From Pseudalkalibacillus decolorationis (GTDB lineage Bacteria > Bacillota > Bacilli > Bacillales > Fictibacillaceae), in NCBI RefSeq assembly GCF_024609785.1, contig NZ_JANHJQ010000003.1:122161-186160 (forward strand): 64,000 bases of DNA. The letters are read 5' to 3'. Numbering within the stretch: the first letter of the stretch is position 1; every line of letters begins with the position of its first letter. Position numbers and translations under genes: made by a program. Of the stretch, positions 52,362-61,217 are shown in pieces. The notes below the pieces were generated by a model. The model was not told the DNA's origin and ran no database searches. It worked only from the letters and a program-made list of their open reading frames with translations.

Positions 52362-54056
52362 CTATTTTTCATATACAACTTCTCCACCTAATACTGTAGT
52401 AAGCACTTGAATATCTTTCAATTGTTCTTCCGGACATTTCATAAGATTTCTGTCAATCACTATGAAGTCAGCTAATTTTCCAGCTTCCAAGGAACCTTTT
52501 ATCTCCTCTTCAAAGCTTCCTTCGGCTGCCCAGATTGTAAAAGCTTTAACGGCTTCCTCTCTTGTCATCTTCTCCTCTGGATACCAACCTCCAGAAGGGC
52601 TTCCTTCCCGGTCCATGCGTGTGATGGCTGCATATATTCCATGGAAGGGGTTAACCAACTCTACCGGAGCATCTGAACCTCCAATAATATGTGACCCAGC
52701 ATCAATGACTTTTCGCCAAGCATAGGAGTATTTGATTCTTTCTGGTCCAACTCGATCCTCAGCCATGTTTTTGTCAGAAGTCGCATGTGTAGGCTGCATA
52801 GAAGGTATGATTCCAAGTTCGGCTATACGTTTGATTTCGTTAGCGTTAGCTATCTGGAAATGTTCAATTCTCCAGCGGTGATCTGCTAATGGATCTTCCT
52901 TCAATACCCTATCATATGTGTTAATAACTTGGAGAATAGCACCATCACCTATCGCATGGGTAGCCACCTGCCAACCATATTCACGAGCTTCTTTAACCAG
53001 TCTATATAACTCCTCATCTGTGAATCTGTAGTTTCCTTTGTGGCCTGGACGGTCACTATAGTCCTCCAATAGAGCGGCACTGCGGGAACCTAATGAACCA
53101 TCACCAACTAATTTTACTGATCGAACTGTTAAACGGTTTCCAAATAAACCTATATCCGGTCCCTTTTTATAATAATAAGCAAGACTTTCACCTGTAGCCC
53201 CGCCCTTACCATTAGCTACCATAACATTTAACCTAACTTTTAAATCATTTTTCTTATATAGGTTCTTCATGGCATTTATATCACTTAAATGAGAACCTGC
53301 ATCTGTTGCACTAGTAATACCGTTAGAAAGTAGTTCTTCCTGAGCTTTTAACAGTCCTTCCTCGATACGCTCTGTACTATAAGGAGGAATCTTCGATGTA
53401 ACTGGTATACGGGCAGTATCAACTAGGACGCCGGTTGGTTCGCCATTGTCATCACGTATTATCTCGCCACCCTGAGGATCAGGAGTTTCTTTGGTAATAC
53501 CGCCAATTTCTAATGCTATGGAGTTAACCCAAACCGAGTGTCCATCCACTCGATCAAGTACTACCGGATTGTTGGGCGCAACTGCGTCAAGCTCCTGTTT
53601 AGTTGGGAATTTTTTATCCGGCCAAAGTTCATGGTTCCAACCATATCCTAAAATCCACTCCCCTGGCTCAAGTTGACTGGCTTTTTCCTCTACCAGCTTT
53701 AATATCTCCTCCTTAGGTTTATTGAAACCATTTACTTGGAGTGTGTTTATACCAATTGAAGGAAAATGAATGTGTCCATCATTTAATCCAGGAATTACTG
53801 TTTTTCCTTCTAAATCAACAACCTTCGTGTGTGGACCTATGTATTTCTTAGCTATCCCTTTATTACCGACATAGATTAGTTTCTGACCTTTGATTGCCAT
53901 TGCTTTTGCTGTAGAAAATTTACTATCTACTGTATAGATATTTCCATTTAAATAAACAGTATCGGCCTTTTCTTTAACTTTAGAAGCAAAGGTAGTACCT
54001 GATAATATGCTTAAAAGTAAAACCAAGGTAATTATAAGACTAAGTGTTCTTTTCAA
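52362..54056 (-). CDS. Secreted amidohydrolase of the YtcJ-like (amidohydrolase 3) family
   Basis: 564 residues with a clear signal peptide (~1-25, LVLLLSILSGTTFAS). The metal-dependent barrel shows GLNDGHIHF (His-x-His), ATHAIGDGAI, WRIEHFQ and GGSDAPVELVNP. Family members hydrolyse amide or formamide bonds of varied small molecules. AGGAGG precedes the ATG on the minus strand. Export signal and closeness to secreted penicillin acylase suggest a role on external amides. Its 3' end is ~8 bp from type-2 copy E. Confidence 0.88.
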   Translation of the reverse strand: MKRTLSLIITLVLLLSILSGTTFASKVKEKADTVYLNGNIYTVDSKFSTAKAMAIKGQKLIYVGNKGIAKKYIGPHTKVVDLEGKTVIPGLNDGHIHFPSIGINTLQVNGFNKPKEEILKLVEEKASQLEPGEWILGYGWNHELWPDKKFPTKQELDAVAPNNPVVLDRVDGHSVWVNSIALEIGGITKETPDPQGGEIIRDDNGEPTGVLVDTARIPVTSKIPPYSTERIEEGLLKAQEELLSNGITSATDAGSHLSDINAMKNLYKKNDLKVRLNVMVANGKGGATGESLAYYYKKGPDIGLFGNRLTVRSVKLVGDGSLGSRSAALLEDYSDRPGHKGNYRFTDEELYRLVKEAREYGWQVATHAIGDGAILQVINTYDRVLKEDPLADHRWRIEHFQIANANEIKRIAELGIIPSMQPTHATSDKNMAEDRVGPERIKYSYAWRKVIDAGSHIIGGSDAPVELVNPFHGIYAAITRMDREGSPSGGWYPEEKMTREEAVKAFTIWAAEGSFEEEIKGSLEAGKLADFIVIDRNLMKCPEEQLKDIQVLTTVLGGEVVYEK

Positions 54057-54413
54057 TTTTTTAACCTCCTACATTTAATAAATGAAGCCTAAAGAAATAT
54101 TTAGCTTCCCTTCAAAAATTGAAACCTTATTCTTACGGTTTGTAATATCATATCTTGAAATATTTACTAGCGTCAATAAAAAGATACTAAAAATTCTAAA
54201 TATTTTATATACTTCCTAATATCAATAAAATGGTTTCAAATTATATTGAGGTCTCTGAAATGGTTCTATAGCATTTACTTTTATACGTAAAGAAAGTAAG
54301 AACAGGTTGTACAAACCCTTCCATTTAGCGAAAAGGAACCTTATTAACATCAAGGTACCCTCGGTAAACAAAGAACAGCTTAACCAGTTACTTTAATCAT
54401 ATATTGTCTCTAT
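54057..54413. other. Intergenic stretch with promoter of the amidohydrolase gene
   Basis: It should hold the minus-strand promoter, but no clear -35/-10 pair was picked. ACGTAAAGAAAGTA at 54285-54298 looks like the first bases of a type-1/type-2 repeat without the rest. Confidence 0.35.
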
Positions 54414-54460
54414 AAAAGGAATCTACCACAGTATTCAATACTGTGGTAGATTCCTTTTAT
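54414..54460. terminator. Bidirectional rho-independent terminator
   Basis: A ~21-bp nearly perfect stem (AAAGGAATCTACCACAGTAT and its complement) with A-run on one side and TTTTATTT on the other. It ends the penicillin acylase transcript, which reads toward it on the minus strand. Confidence 0.85.
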
Positions 54461-54554
54461 TTAAAGCATTAACTCTTTTAATCTATTCTAAAAACAATTG
54501 GAGGATCCTATCTATCGGTTTGTCAAAAACCTAGAATATTAAGTGCACACTTAT

Positions 54555-57041
54555 TTAATTCTTTTTACCACCTTTATTTTTCGTGAATCGTAAGTAATGA
54601 ACCGATTCAGCATGGGTTTTGACGTCCTGTTTTGTAAACAGAATAGGTTTAAACTTCCAGTTAGCGTACATCTTGATTTGATCATCGTAATGTTGATGAA
54701 CGGTTCCGTCTTTACTGACAAAACCAATTTGTCCTGGAGGGGTGATGTTAAAGCCTTCAGGTCCTTTTTTCGTTAATTCCACGTAGTGATTCTCGCTTCC
54801 TCTATTCATCACTGGAATTGGGATATCTGAGCCCAAGCCATGTGGTACACCGATGAGCGACTGTGCCCCGAAGGTCGTTGTTCGGCCCTTAGTTAACCAG
54901 AGATCCATACTGTCGTCATATTCTTTTTCTAAATCGTTGAGTGCTTGATTCAAACTTTTTATTATGATTTGTTCGCGGCTTTTCCCGTCCAACCAACCAT
55001 ATCCCACAGGGTTTTGTGCATTGTCGCCGCGGAATACTCTTAAACACAAACTGCAGCCATATCTGTGATCAATGTTTTCCTTAAGGTTTCCGTAGCTCTT
55101 TCCAAGGTCGGATTTAAATAGATTGTCGGGGACATTGGACCACCAGGCTTCAAAAAGGGTAACGGCAGGGCTGTCATAATACCCGTCTTCATTCAAATCT
55201 TCATTGAGATTATTCCAGTCCTTTAGATAATGGTAGATTTCTTTGTACCTAGGGTCTTTTTCAATATTTTCCTCCAAGACATCTAGTAAATAGGGTTTAA
55301 ACCACTTTGTTCTCAAATTAACAAGGCTGGCATGATAATTAATGTCATTAATTTCTTCCAGTGTTAATTTGCCGGCATTTTTGGCTTGATCCATGTACTG
55401 TTGAACTCTGTGGTCGGCTCCCCAATTAAAACTTAATTCCCCATTGTGCCAGTTAGGGTCAGGCTTATTATTCCAATTGGCAACAAAACCGATTTCAGGG
55501 TTAATAATAGAAGGATTATTCTTTGTATTTTTAAAACCATCCCATTCATACTGTCCTGTCCCTGGTGTGGGTAACCTAAAATCGAGTTGCGGATCCCGTT
55601 TTGGATACTGTCCGACGTGGAAATAAGCAATGTCTCCTTGTTTATCAGCATAAAACCAATTTAAAGACATCGTAAATTCCCTAGCTGCTTTTGCAAACTG
55701 GTTAAGATTGTTCGCCCAGTTTGATTTTACATAGGCTGACCAACTCTGCCCCTCGGTCCCACGAAAAGCCCACGATTTACTGTAAGCCGTCTGATTTTCT
55801 TCATCTAGGTAAATGACTGGGCCGTGGACTGTTTTATAAAAAGTTTTCTTGACCCTTTTGGTGTCTCCATTGTCTGTCTGAACGTTAAACGTTTCCACCC
55901 GCTTAGTCATGTCGACCCATTTGCCTTTAAATTTATATTGATGTGGGTTATTTGGATTCAATTTCTCTTTGAAAATATCGACTTGATTACCGTAACCAGC
56001 TGTCGAGGTAAAAGCGAATTTGTTAGTTGTTCCAAACATAATGAATGGATAGCCGATGAATGATGAACCTTCAATGTCAATTCCCGGGGCATGCAGACCG
56101 ACTTCATACATAAATCCCGGCGCTGTTAATCCGACTTGAGGGCCGCCAAATACCATAGCATTTCCGGATTCAGACTTTTCATCACTTACGATCATAGCGT
56201 TACTCCCAACTTTAAGCGGCAATCCTAGTTCATGGGAGGCCGTTACGAAATCCTTCCGTCTTTCTGAGATTTCTTGGGCAGCTTCGGTCACGCCTTTGGA
56301 AAGTTGTTTGACCTTTGCTTTACCAGCTTGTTGGTTTTGTTCTGAATTCTCCTTCATGATACTAGTGGGAGAAGCGGGATTATTTATCGGGAAGATATCG
56401 TCAAACATTTTTTTGGCTTTTTCGGGACCATGCTGCAGTTCTAACTCCGCCAAAATCGAGGCATTATTCAACTCCTGTTCCTGGTCCATAAAGACGGTCA
56501 TAGAAGCCATGTATAATCTTAATACATCGACATCTGTCCATGGTTTAGGTGTGACATCATATTTTTGGAATTCCTTTGATAATAAATGATCGGGATTCTT
56601 TAGAGCTTCCTTGACATACTTGGTTATACCGTCGGCAAAATTGCTAATGACCTTTTGTGAAAATGGATCCATTTGAGAAATCATTTCTTTAATTTCTCTG
56701 TCACTGTAACCGTCTCTACGCATTCGCATGTCGTGCTCTAAATACTTATTGCCAAAAATCGCAGCTGTTTGTCCTTCATTACCCCGACGAAACATGACAA
56801 GTTGAAACAGTCGGTCTTTTGCCATTACATAACCATAAGCACGGTACAAATCTTCTGTTGATTTTGCGTATATATGAGGTACACCGTAATCATCTCTTAC
56901 AATTTTTACAGTACCGTTCCTAATCGGCACCTTTTTATCTTTCGTTTGTTGTTTTGCAATGACTTGAGTAGACGAAAAAACCAAAGTGAACATTAACAAA
57001 AATAAAATTATTTTTTTCTTTTGCAACCAAATTCCTCCCAT
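54555..57041 (-). CDS. pac: Penicillin G acylase, secreted
   Basis: An 828-residue Ntn-hydrolase precursor: signal peptide (~8-30, FLLMFTLVFSSTQVIA), alpha chain (~30-255), spacer, and beta chain beginning at Ser280 (LKVGS-NAMIV), the self-released nucleophile. The beta start (GGPQVGLTAPGFMYEVGLHA, STAGYGNQVDIFKE) and NRGSENHYVELT follow the Bacillus megaterium penicillin G acylase closely as I remember it (~802 aa). It cleaves phenylacetyl amides, including benzylpenicillin, to phenylacetic acid. GGGAGGAA precedes the ATG. Its neighbours are a 4-hydroxyphenylacetate operon, which supports a nutritional role. Confidence 0.92.
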   Translation of the reverse strand: MGGIWLQKKKIILFLLMFTLVFSSTQVIAKQQTKDKKVPIRNGTVKIVRDDYGVPHIYAKSTEDLYRAYGYVMAKDRLFQLVMFRRGNEGQTAAIFGNKYLEHDMRMRRDGYSDREIKEMISQMDPFSQKVISNFADGITKYVKEALKNPDHLLSKEFQKYDVTPKPWTDVDVLRLYMASMTVFMDQEQELNNASILAELELQHGPEKAKKMFDDIFPINNPASPTSIMKENSEQNQQAGKAKVKQLSKGVTEAAQEISERRKDFVTASHELGLPLKVGSNAMIVSDEKSESGNAMVFGGPQVGLTAPGFMYEVGLHAPGIDIEGSSFIGYPFIMFGTTNKFAFTSTAGYGNQVDIFKEKLNPNNPHQYKFKGKWVDMTKRVETFNVQTDNGDTKRVKKTFYKTVHGPVIYLDEENQTAYSKSWAFRGTEGQSWSAYVKSNWANNLNQFAKAAREFTMSLNWFYADKQGDIAYFHVGQYPKRDPQLDFRLPTPGTGQYEWDGFKNTKNNPSIINPEIGFVANWNNKPDPNWHNGELSFNWGADHRVQQYMDQAKNAGKLTLEEINDINYHASLVNLRTKWFKPYLLDVLEENIEKDPRYKEIYHYLKDWNNLNEDLNEDGYYDSPAVTLFEAWWSNVPDNLFKSDLGKSYGNLKENIDHRYGCSLCLRVFRGDNAQNPVGYGWLDGKSREQIIIKSLNQALNDLEKEYDDSMDLWLTKGRTTTFGAQSLIGVPHGLGSDIPIPVMNRGSENHYVELTKKGPEGFNITPPGQIGFVSKDGTVHQHYDDQIKMYANWKFKPILFTKQDVKTHAESVHYLRFTKNKGGKKN

Positions 57042-57058
57042 TCTTATATTGACTTTTT

Positions 57059-57070
57059 GGTAATATTACC
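57059..57070. promoter_or_regulatory. Perfect 12-bp palindrome before the acylase gene
   Basis: GGTAATATTACC, 18 bp before the start codon on the minus strand. Possible operator or mRNA hairpin near the ribosome site. Confidence 0.4.
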
Positions 57071-57371
57071 ATCCGCGTTTTCTAAATAGTCCAAAAAGTA
57101 TGTATTTTAAGAGTTTATCACGAGTTAAAATTTTTAAAAAATACTTATTTTATTGGTTTTGTATATAAAAAAAGTATGCTTAATGGAAGGGGGTAACTTA
57201 TGGACTTGAATTAACTACGCCTTTTGCAACATAAACTAGATATATATATCTGGAGAAACATCAGAAGGGGGAGCAGAGGTGCCTATCTAACCCACATGGA
57301 TACGTGGGTCGAAGGAATGTATGACGTCAACAGAGTGGAAGAGTCAAAGTAAAGGGATCGACAGGAAAAGG

Positions 57372-57421
57372 AGATATCGAAAAATGATTCTTTTCAAGAG
57401 GAAAAGGGACAATCGCAAAGT
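57372..57421 (-). pseudogene. Remnant of a second copy of a LysR segment
   Basis: About 48 bases match the inside of the LysR gene at ~57857-57905 with roughly 40 identities, including an exact TCTTTTCAAGAGG. The rest of the gene is absent. The bases between it and the acylase gene (57071-57371) show no other gene; a CCCAC-N8-GTGGG-type hairpin is near 57290. Confidence 0.5.
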
Positions 57422-57433
57422 AAAAAAAGAGTA

Positions 57434-58327
57434 TTAGCTATTCCCGTCATGATTCCGAAAAGTATCGATAAAACGAACAGCACTTTTCGATAAAAAACGA
57501 TCCTTCAACCAGATGACACCGGCTTCAGATTGAATTGAAGAATCTTCAATATCCATTATTTTTAGGTCTGTTGCGGGAAGCGCTGACAATGTCGACTTTG
57601 GAAGGATAGTGGCGCAAATACCTGAAGAGACAAGCCATAACAGCATAGCAGCATCTGGGCAATCCCCAACTAACTGTGGTTCAAACCCATGTCGATTGCA
57701 CTCTTCCACAATGATTTCGTAAATGCCTCGTCCATTTAATCTACGCATTAGTAACAATGGAATCTCAGCAATCTCTGCCATTTGAATGGTCGTTTTTGAC
57801 GGGTCCATATCCCATTCTTTTGGCATCACTAAAGTAAAGGGCTCAGCAGGGAGAGGGATCATCGAGAAGTGAGTCTTTTCAAGAGGTAAGTGGACAATCG
57901 CAAGTTCTACATCTCTATTTTCTACGTATTGCACTAATCGATAGGAGTCGCCTTCTCTTAATTGAAAGGTAACCAACGGATACTGTTGCCGAAAGAAACG
58001 AACTCTTTCAGGTAAATAGGAAAAGCATGATATGACTGATCCAACTGATAACACACCCCTAATCCCTTCACCCATTTCTTTTACTTCCGTCTTTGTTTCG
58101 TTGAGTTGATTGAGAATATTTTCTGCCCTTTTATATAGAATTTTTCCAGCCTCAGTCAACTCCATTTTTCGGCCATTTCGCTCGACCAATTTGACGTCAA
58201 GCTCTTGTTCCAGAAGTTTAAGTTGCTGGCTTAATGGAGGCTGAGCCATGTTCAATTTTTTTGCTGCTCGTGTAATTTGTCCCTCCTCAGCAATGGTCAG
58301 AAAATAACGCAGTTGTCTCACATCCAT
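57434..58327 (-). CDS. LysR-family regulator of the hpa region
   Basis: 297 residues. HTH at ~1-60 (MDVRQLRYFLTIAEEGQITR, AAKKLNMAQPPLSQQLKLLE) and a LysR substrate domain. ATG 58327 is 8 bp after AAAGGAG; the open start at 58348 lies upstream of that site. Divergent from the dapA-hpa operon, with a 24-bp palindrome between the two. Probably activates the operon in response to 4-hydroxyphenylacetate or an intermediate. Confidence 0.9.
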   Translation of the reverse strand: MDVRQLRYFLTIAEEGQITRAAKKLNMAQPPLSQQLKLLEQELDVKLVERNGRKMELTEAGKILYKRAENILNQLNETKTEVKEMGEGIRGVLSVGSVISCFSYLPERVRFFRQQYPLVTFQLREGDSYRLVQYVENRDVELAIVHLPLEKTHFSMIPLPAEPFTLVMPKEWDMDPSKTTIQMAEIAEIPLLLMRRLNGRGIYEIIVEECNRHGFEPQLVGDCPDAAMLLWLVSSGICATILPKSTLSALPATDLKIMDIEDSSIQSEAGVIWLKDRFLSKSAVRFIDTFRNHDGNS

Positions 58328-58395
58328 ATTTGTAACTCCTTTTACCAAAGTATATTTTTTTCATATAGTTAACCAATTAAACGGATATTTTTCAT

Positions 58396-58419
58396 ATATT
58401 ATAACACGTGCTATCATAT
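58396..58419. promoter_or_regulatory. 24-bp near-palindrome around CACGTG
   Basis: ATAT-T-ATA-A-CACGTG-C-TAT-C-ATAT: all arms are complementary, and only the four single spacer bases fail to match. It lies midway between the LysR gene and the dapA-like gene, as expected for its binding site. Confidence 0.65.
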
Positions 58420-58479
58420 AAATGTAATCACAATTCAGATTAATGTTAATTTTTAGAATAGTAAAAAGGAGCGGAAAAA

Positions 58480-59406
58480 ATGAGTAGAGTAGAAGAAGCA
58501 AAGCAACGGCTACGCGGTTCAATCGCGCCAATTATCACACCATTTAATGAAGACGGTTCCATTGACTTTGAAACATTAGAAAATTTGATTAACTGGCATA
58601 TCGAAAGTGGAAGTCATGGTATTTCAGTTACGGGTACAACCGGTGAGCCGAGCTCTTTAACGGTTGAAGAGCGTGTTCAAGTGATGGAAGCTGCGGCAAA
58701 AGCGGTCAATAAACGGGTTCCATTTGTTCCAGGAACTGGTTCAACGAATCACCAAGAAACGCTTTATTTAACGAAAAAAGCACAAGAAATAGGCGCTGAT
58801 GCAGCACTTGTCATTGTCCCTTATTACAACAAGCCCTCTCAGCATGCGCTTTACAAACATTTTAAAGCGGTTGCAGATTCGGTTGAACTCCCGATCATCG
58901 TTTATAACATTCCTGGAAGGACGGCAACGAACCTTCAAGTTGAAACACTTGCAAAATTAAGCAAGGATTGCTCAAACATCATCGGAGTGAAGGAATCGAA
59001 CAAAGATTTCGAACATATTAACCGTGTGTTGTTAAACTGCGGAAGAGATTTCCTTCTTTATTCAGGCATTGAATTATTATGCTATCCAATGCTGGCGATT
59101 GGCGGAGCCGGACATATTAGTGCAACAGCAAATGTTGCTCCTCAGAAAGTGGCTGAAATTTATGACGCTTGGAACGAAGGTAATATGAAACGTGCCCAAG
59201 ACCTTCACTATGACTTGATGCCGCTTAACGATGTACTCTTTAAAGACACAAATCCGGCACCGTTAAAAGCAGCATTAGGGATGATGGGCAAAATTAAGCC
59301 AGTTATGCGTTTGCCGATGGATTTGCCAGCTCAAGAACTACAGGATGAGATTCGTGAAGTCCTGAAGCAATATGTTGATCTGCCTGAAGAAGTGGCTTCG
59401 AAATAA
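58480..59406 (+). CDS. DapA/NAL-family aldolase or dehydratase in the hpa operon
   Basis: 308 residues of the class I lyase fold: GTTGEPSSL (Thr53-Thr54), Tyr142 (VYNIPGRT) and Schiff-base Lys171 (IGVKESN). It is not likely to be the housekeeping lysine enzyme because it leads an aromatic operon. The 4-hydroxyphenylacetate route ends in an aldol cleavage of 2,4-dihydroxyhept-2-enedioate to pyruvate and succinic semialdehyde. A pyruvate-forming enzyme of this fold could do that in place of HpaI, but this is inference. GGAGCGG precedes the ATG; hpaE follows after 20 bp. Confidence 0.85.
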   Translation: MSRVEEAKQRLRGSIAPIITPFNEDGSIDFETLENLINWHIESGSHGISVTGTTGEPSSLTVEERVQVMEAAAKAVNKRVPFVPGTGSTNHQETLYLTKKAQEIGADAALVIVPYYNKPSQHALYKHFKAVADSVELPIIVYNIPGRTATNLQVETLAKLSKDCSNIIGVKESNKDFEHINRVLLNCGRDFLLYSGIELLCYPMLAIGGAGHISATANVAPQKVAEIYDAWNEGNMKRAQDLHYDLMPLNDVLFKDTNPAPLKAALGMMGKIKPVMRLPMDLPAQELQDEIREVLKQYVDLPEEVASK

Positions 59407-59426
59407 TAAAAAGGAAGTGAAAACAT

Positions 59427-60941
59427 ATGCCACATATAATATCTGATGAAAAAAATCAAGCAATGCACAAAAAAGTGGAAGACATCAAGTTATATATAAA
59501 CGGAGAATTTATTGATGCCCATGCGTGTGCAACATTTGAAAACATTAATCCTTTTACAAATGAAGTGACGAATAAGATTGCCGAAGGACGCAGTGAAGAT
59601 GTGAATAAAGCAGTAAAGGCTTCTAAAGAGGCGTTCCATAGTGAGTGGGGAACGATGAAAGTAGCCGAACGGATGGAATATATTAACCGTATTGCAGATT
59701 TGATTGATGAGGAAGTAGAAGAAATTGCAATTTTAGAATCTTTGGACACAGGTCTTCCGATTAGCCAGACGAGAAAGATGGCTGCTCGTGCGGCTGAGAA
59801 CTTCCGTTTCTATGCAAGAATGGTGCAGTCGAAACTGCATGGTGAATCTTATCCGGTTGATGACGAATTCATTAACTATACGGTTTATAAACCAATGGGT
59901 GTTGTCGGGTTGATTACACCATGGAATGCACCATTTATGCTTGAAACGTGGAAGGTAGCTCCAGCGTTAGCAACCGGTAACACTGTTGTTCTGAAACCTG
60001 CTGAGCTATCACCATTAACAGCTAACAAACTGGCAGAAGTTATTGATAAGGCTGGATTACCGAATGGGGTGTTCAATGTTGTTCATGGGTTTGGTGAAAC
60101 AGCTGGTGGTTCACTTGTTTCACACCCTGATGTGGAAGCGATTTCATTTACAGGTGAAACGACGACAGGTTCAACGATCATTAAAAATTCTGCGGAGACG
60201 TTAAAGAAAACATCGATGGAACTCGGAGGAAAGTCGCCTCTCATTGTATTTGATGATGCAGATATGGATCGTGCACTTGATGCAGCGGTTTGGGGAATCT
60301 TCTCCTTTAATGGAGAACGTTGTACGGCGAACTCTCGTGTATTCCTTCATAAAACTATTAAAGATCAATTTGTCGAGGTCCTAAAAGAACGAGTAACCAA
60401 TATTAAAATTGGTGATCCGATGGACCCTTCGACACAACTTGGACCGCTTATTGATAAAGAACATTTCAATAAAGTTACAAATTATATCGAAATTGCAAAA
60501 CAAGAAGGCTGTGAAGTTGTGCAGGGGAAAGTCCCTGAAGAAGTAAAAGCAGGTAACTTTGTACCGCCGACATTATTGTTAGATGCAAAGAATGATATGA
60601 AAGTTTGTCAAGAAGAAATCTTCGGGCCTGTAATGGCTGTTATTGAATTTGAAACAGAAGAAGAAGTCATCGCGGGAGCAAATGATGTGAAATATGGTCT
60701 TGCTGGTTATGTATGGACGAATGATATTAAGAGAGGACACAGGGTCGCACAGGCTGTAGAAGCAGGCATGCTTTGGGTCAATGCTCAAAATGTTCGTGAT
60801 CTCCGCATTCCGTTTGGCGGTACAAAAGCAAGTGGGATTGGAAGAGAAGGCGGACATTATGCGATGTTTGAATTTTATACAGAACCTAAAGTAATTCATG
60901 TCGCCATAAGCGATCACCATATCCCACAATTTGGCAAGTAG
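59427..60941 (+). CDS. hpaE: 5-carboxymethyl-2-hydroxymuconate semialdehyde dehydrogenase
   Basis: 504 residues, ALDH superfamily. MELGGKSPLIVF with the general base, NGERCTANSRVF with the catalytic Cys and ITPWNAPFMLETWK near the cofactor. The match to HpaE-type enzymes and its position with hpaB and hpaD give the assignment: it oxidises the ring-cleavage product of homoprotocatechuate. Start ATG after AAGGAAG. Confidence 0.88.
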   Translation: MPHIISDEKNQAMHKKVEDIKLYINGEFIDAHACATFENINPFTNEVTNKIAEGRSEDVNKAVKASKEAFHSEWGTMKVAERMEYINRIADLIDEEVEEIAILESLDTGLPISQTRKMAARAAENFRFYARMVQSKLHGESYPVDDEFINYTVYKPMGVVGLITPWNAPFMLETWKVAPALATGNTVVLKPAELSPLTANKLAEVIDKAGLPNGVFNVVHGFGETAGGSLVSHPDVEAISFTGETTTGSTIIKNSAETLKKTSMELGGKSPLIVFDDADMDRALDAAVWGIFSFNGERCTANSRVFLHKTIKDQFVEVLKERVTNIKIGDPMDPSTQLGPLIDKEHFNKVTNYIEIAKQEGCEVVQGKVPEEVKAGNFVPPTLLLDAKNDMKVCQEEIFGPVMAVIEFETEEEVIAGANDVKYGLAGYVWTNDIKRGHRVAQAVEAGMLWVNAQNVRDLRIPFGGTKASGIGREGGHYAMFEFYTEPKVIHVAISDHHIPQFGK

Positions 60942-60948
60942 AAGAGGA

Positions 60949-61179
60949 TGTTCAAAAAGTATCCAAGAGCCCATGCACCTGCGTCTACAAGTTCATGCTT
61001 CGAAGTATGCTTTCTCGGTGCAACTCGTAGCTTTTATGCATGTACCGCTCGTCGCTCGGGTCCTCAAAACTGTCGTGCCTTGGGCTAACAGGATGTTAGT
61101 CAGTTCGACGTTGTTACAGGACGTAACGTATTTAGTCGAACTTCCTTTATAAAGCTCTGATTCGTCTACTTTTTGAACA
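60949..61179. repeat. 231-bp element with 13-bp perfect terminal inverted repeats
   Basis: TGTTCAAAAAGTA at 60949-60961 and TACTTTTTGAACA at 61167-61179. It fills the gap between hpaE and hpaB. Carries no gene. MITE-like in form; I recall similar GTTCAAAAAG repeats between genes of other Bacillaceae. A 66-bp relative lies at 63797. Confidence 0.75.
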
Positions 61180-61217
61180 CACACTAAAATGACAACTATT
61201 TAGAGGGGGAGATTATT

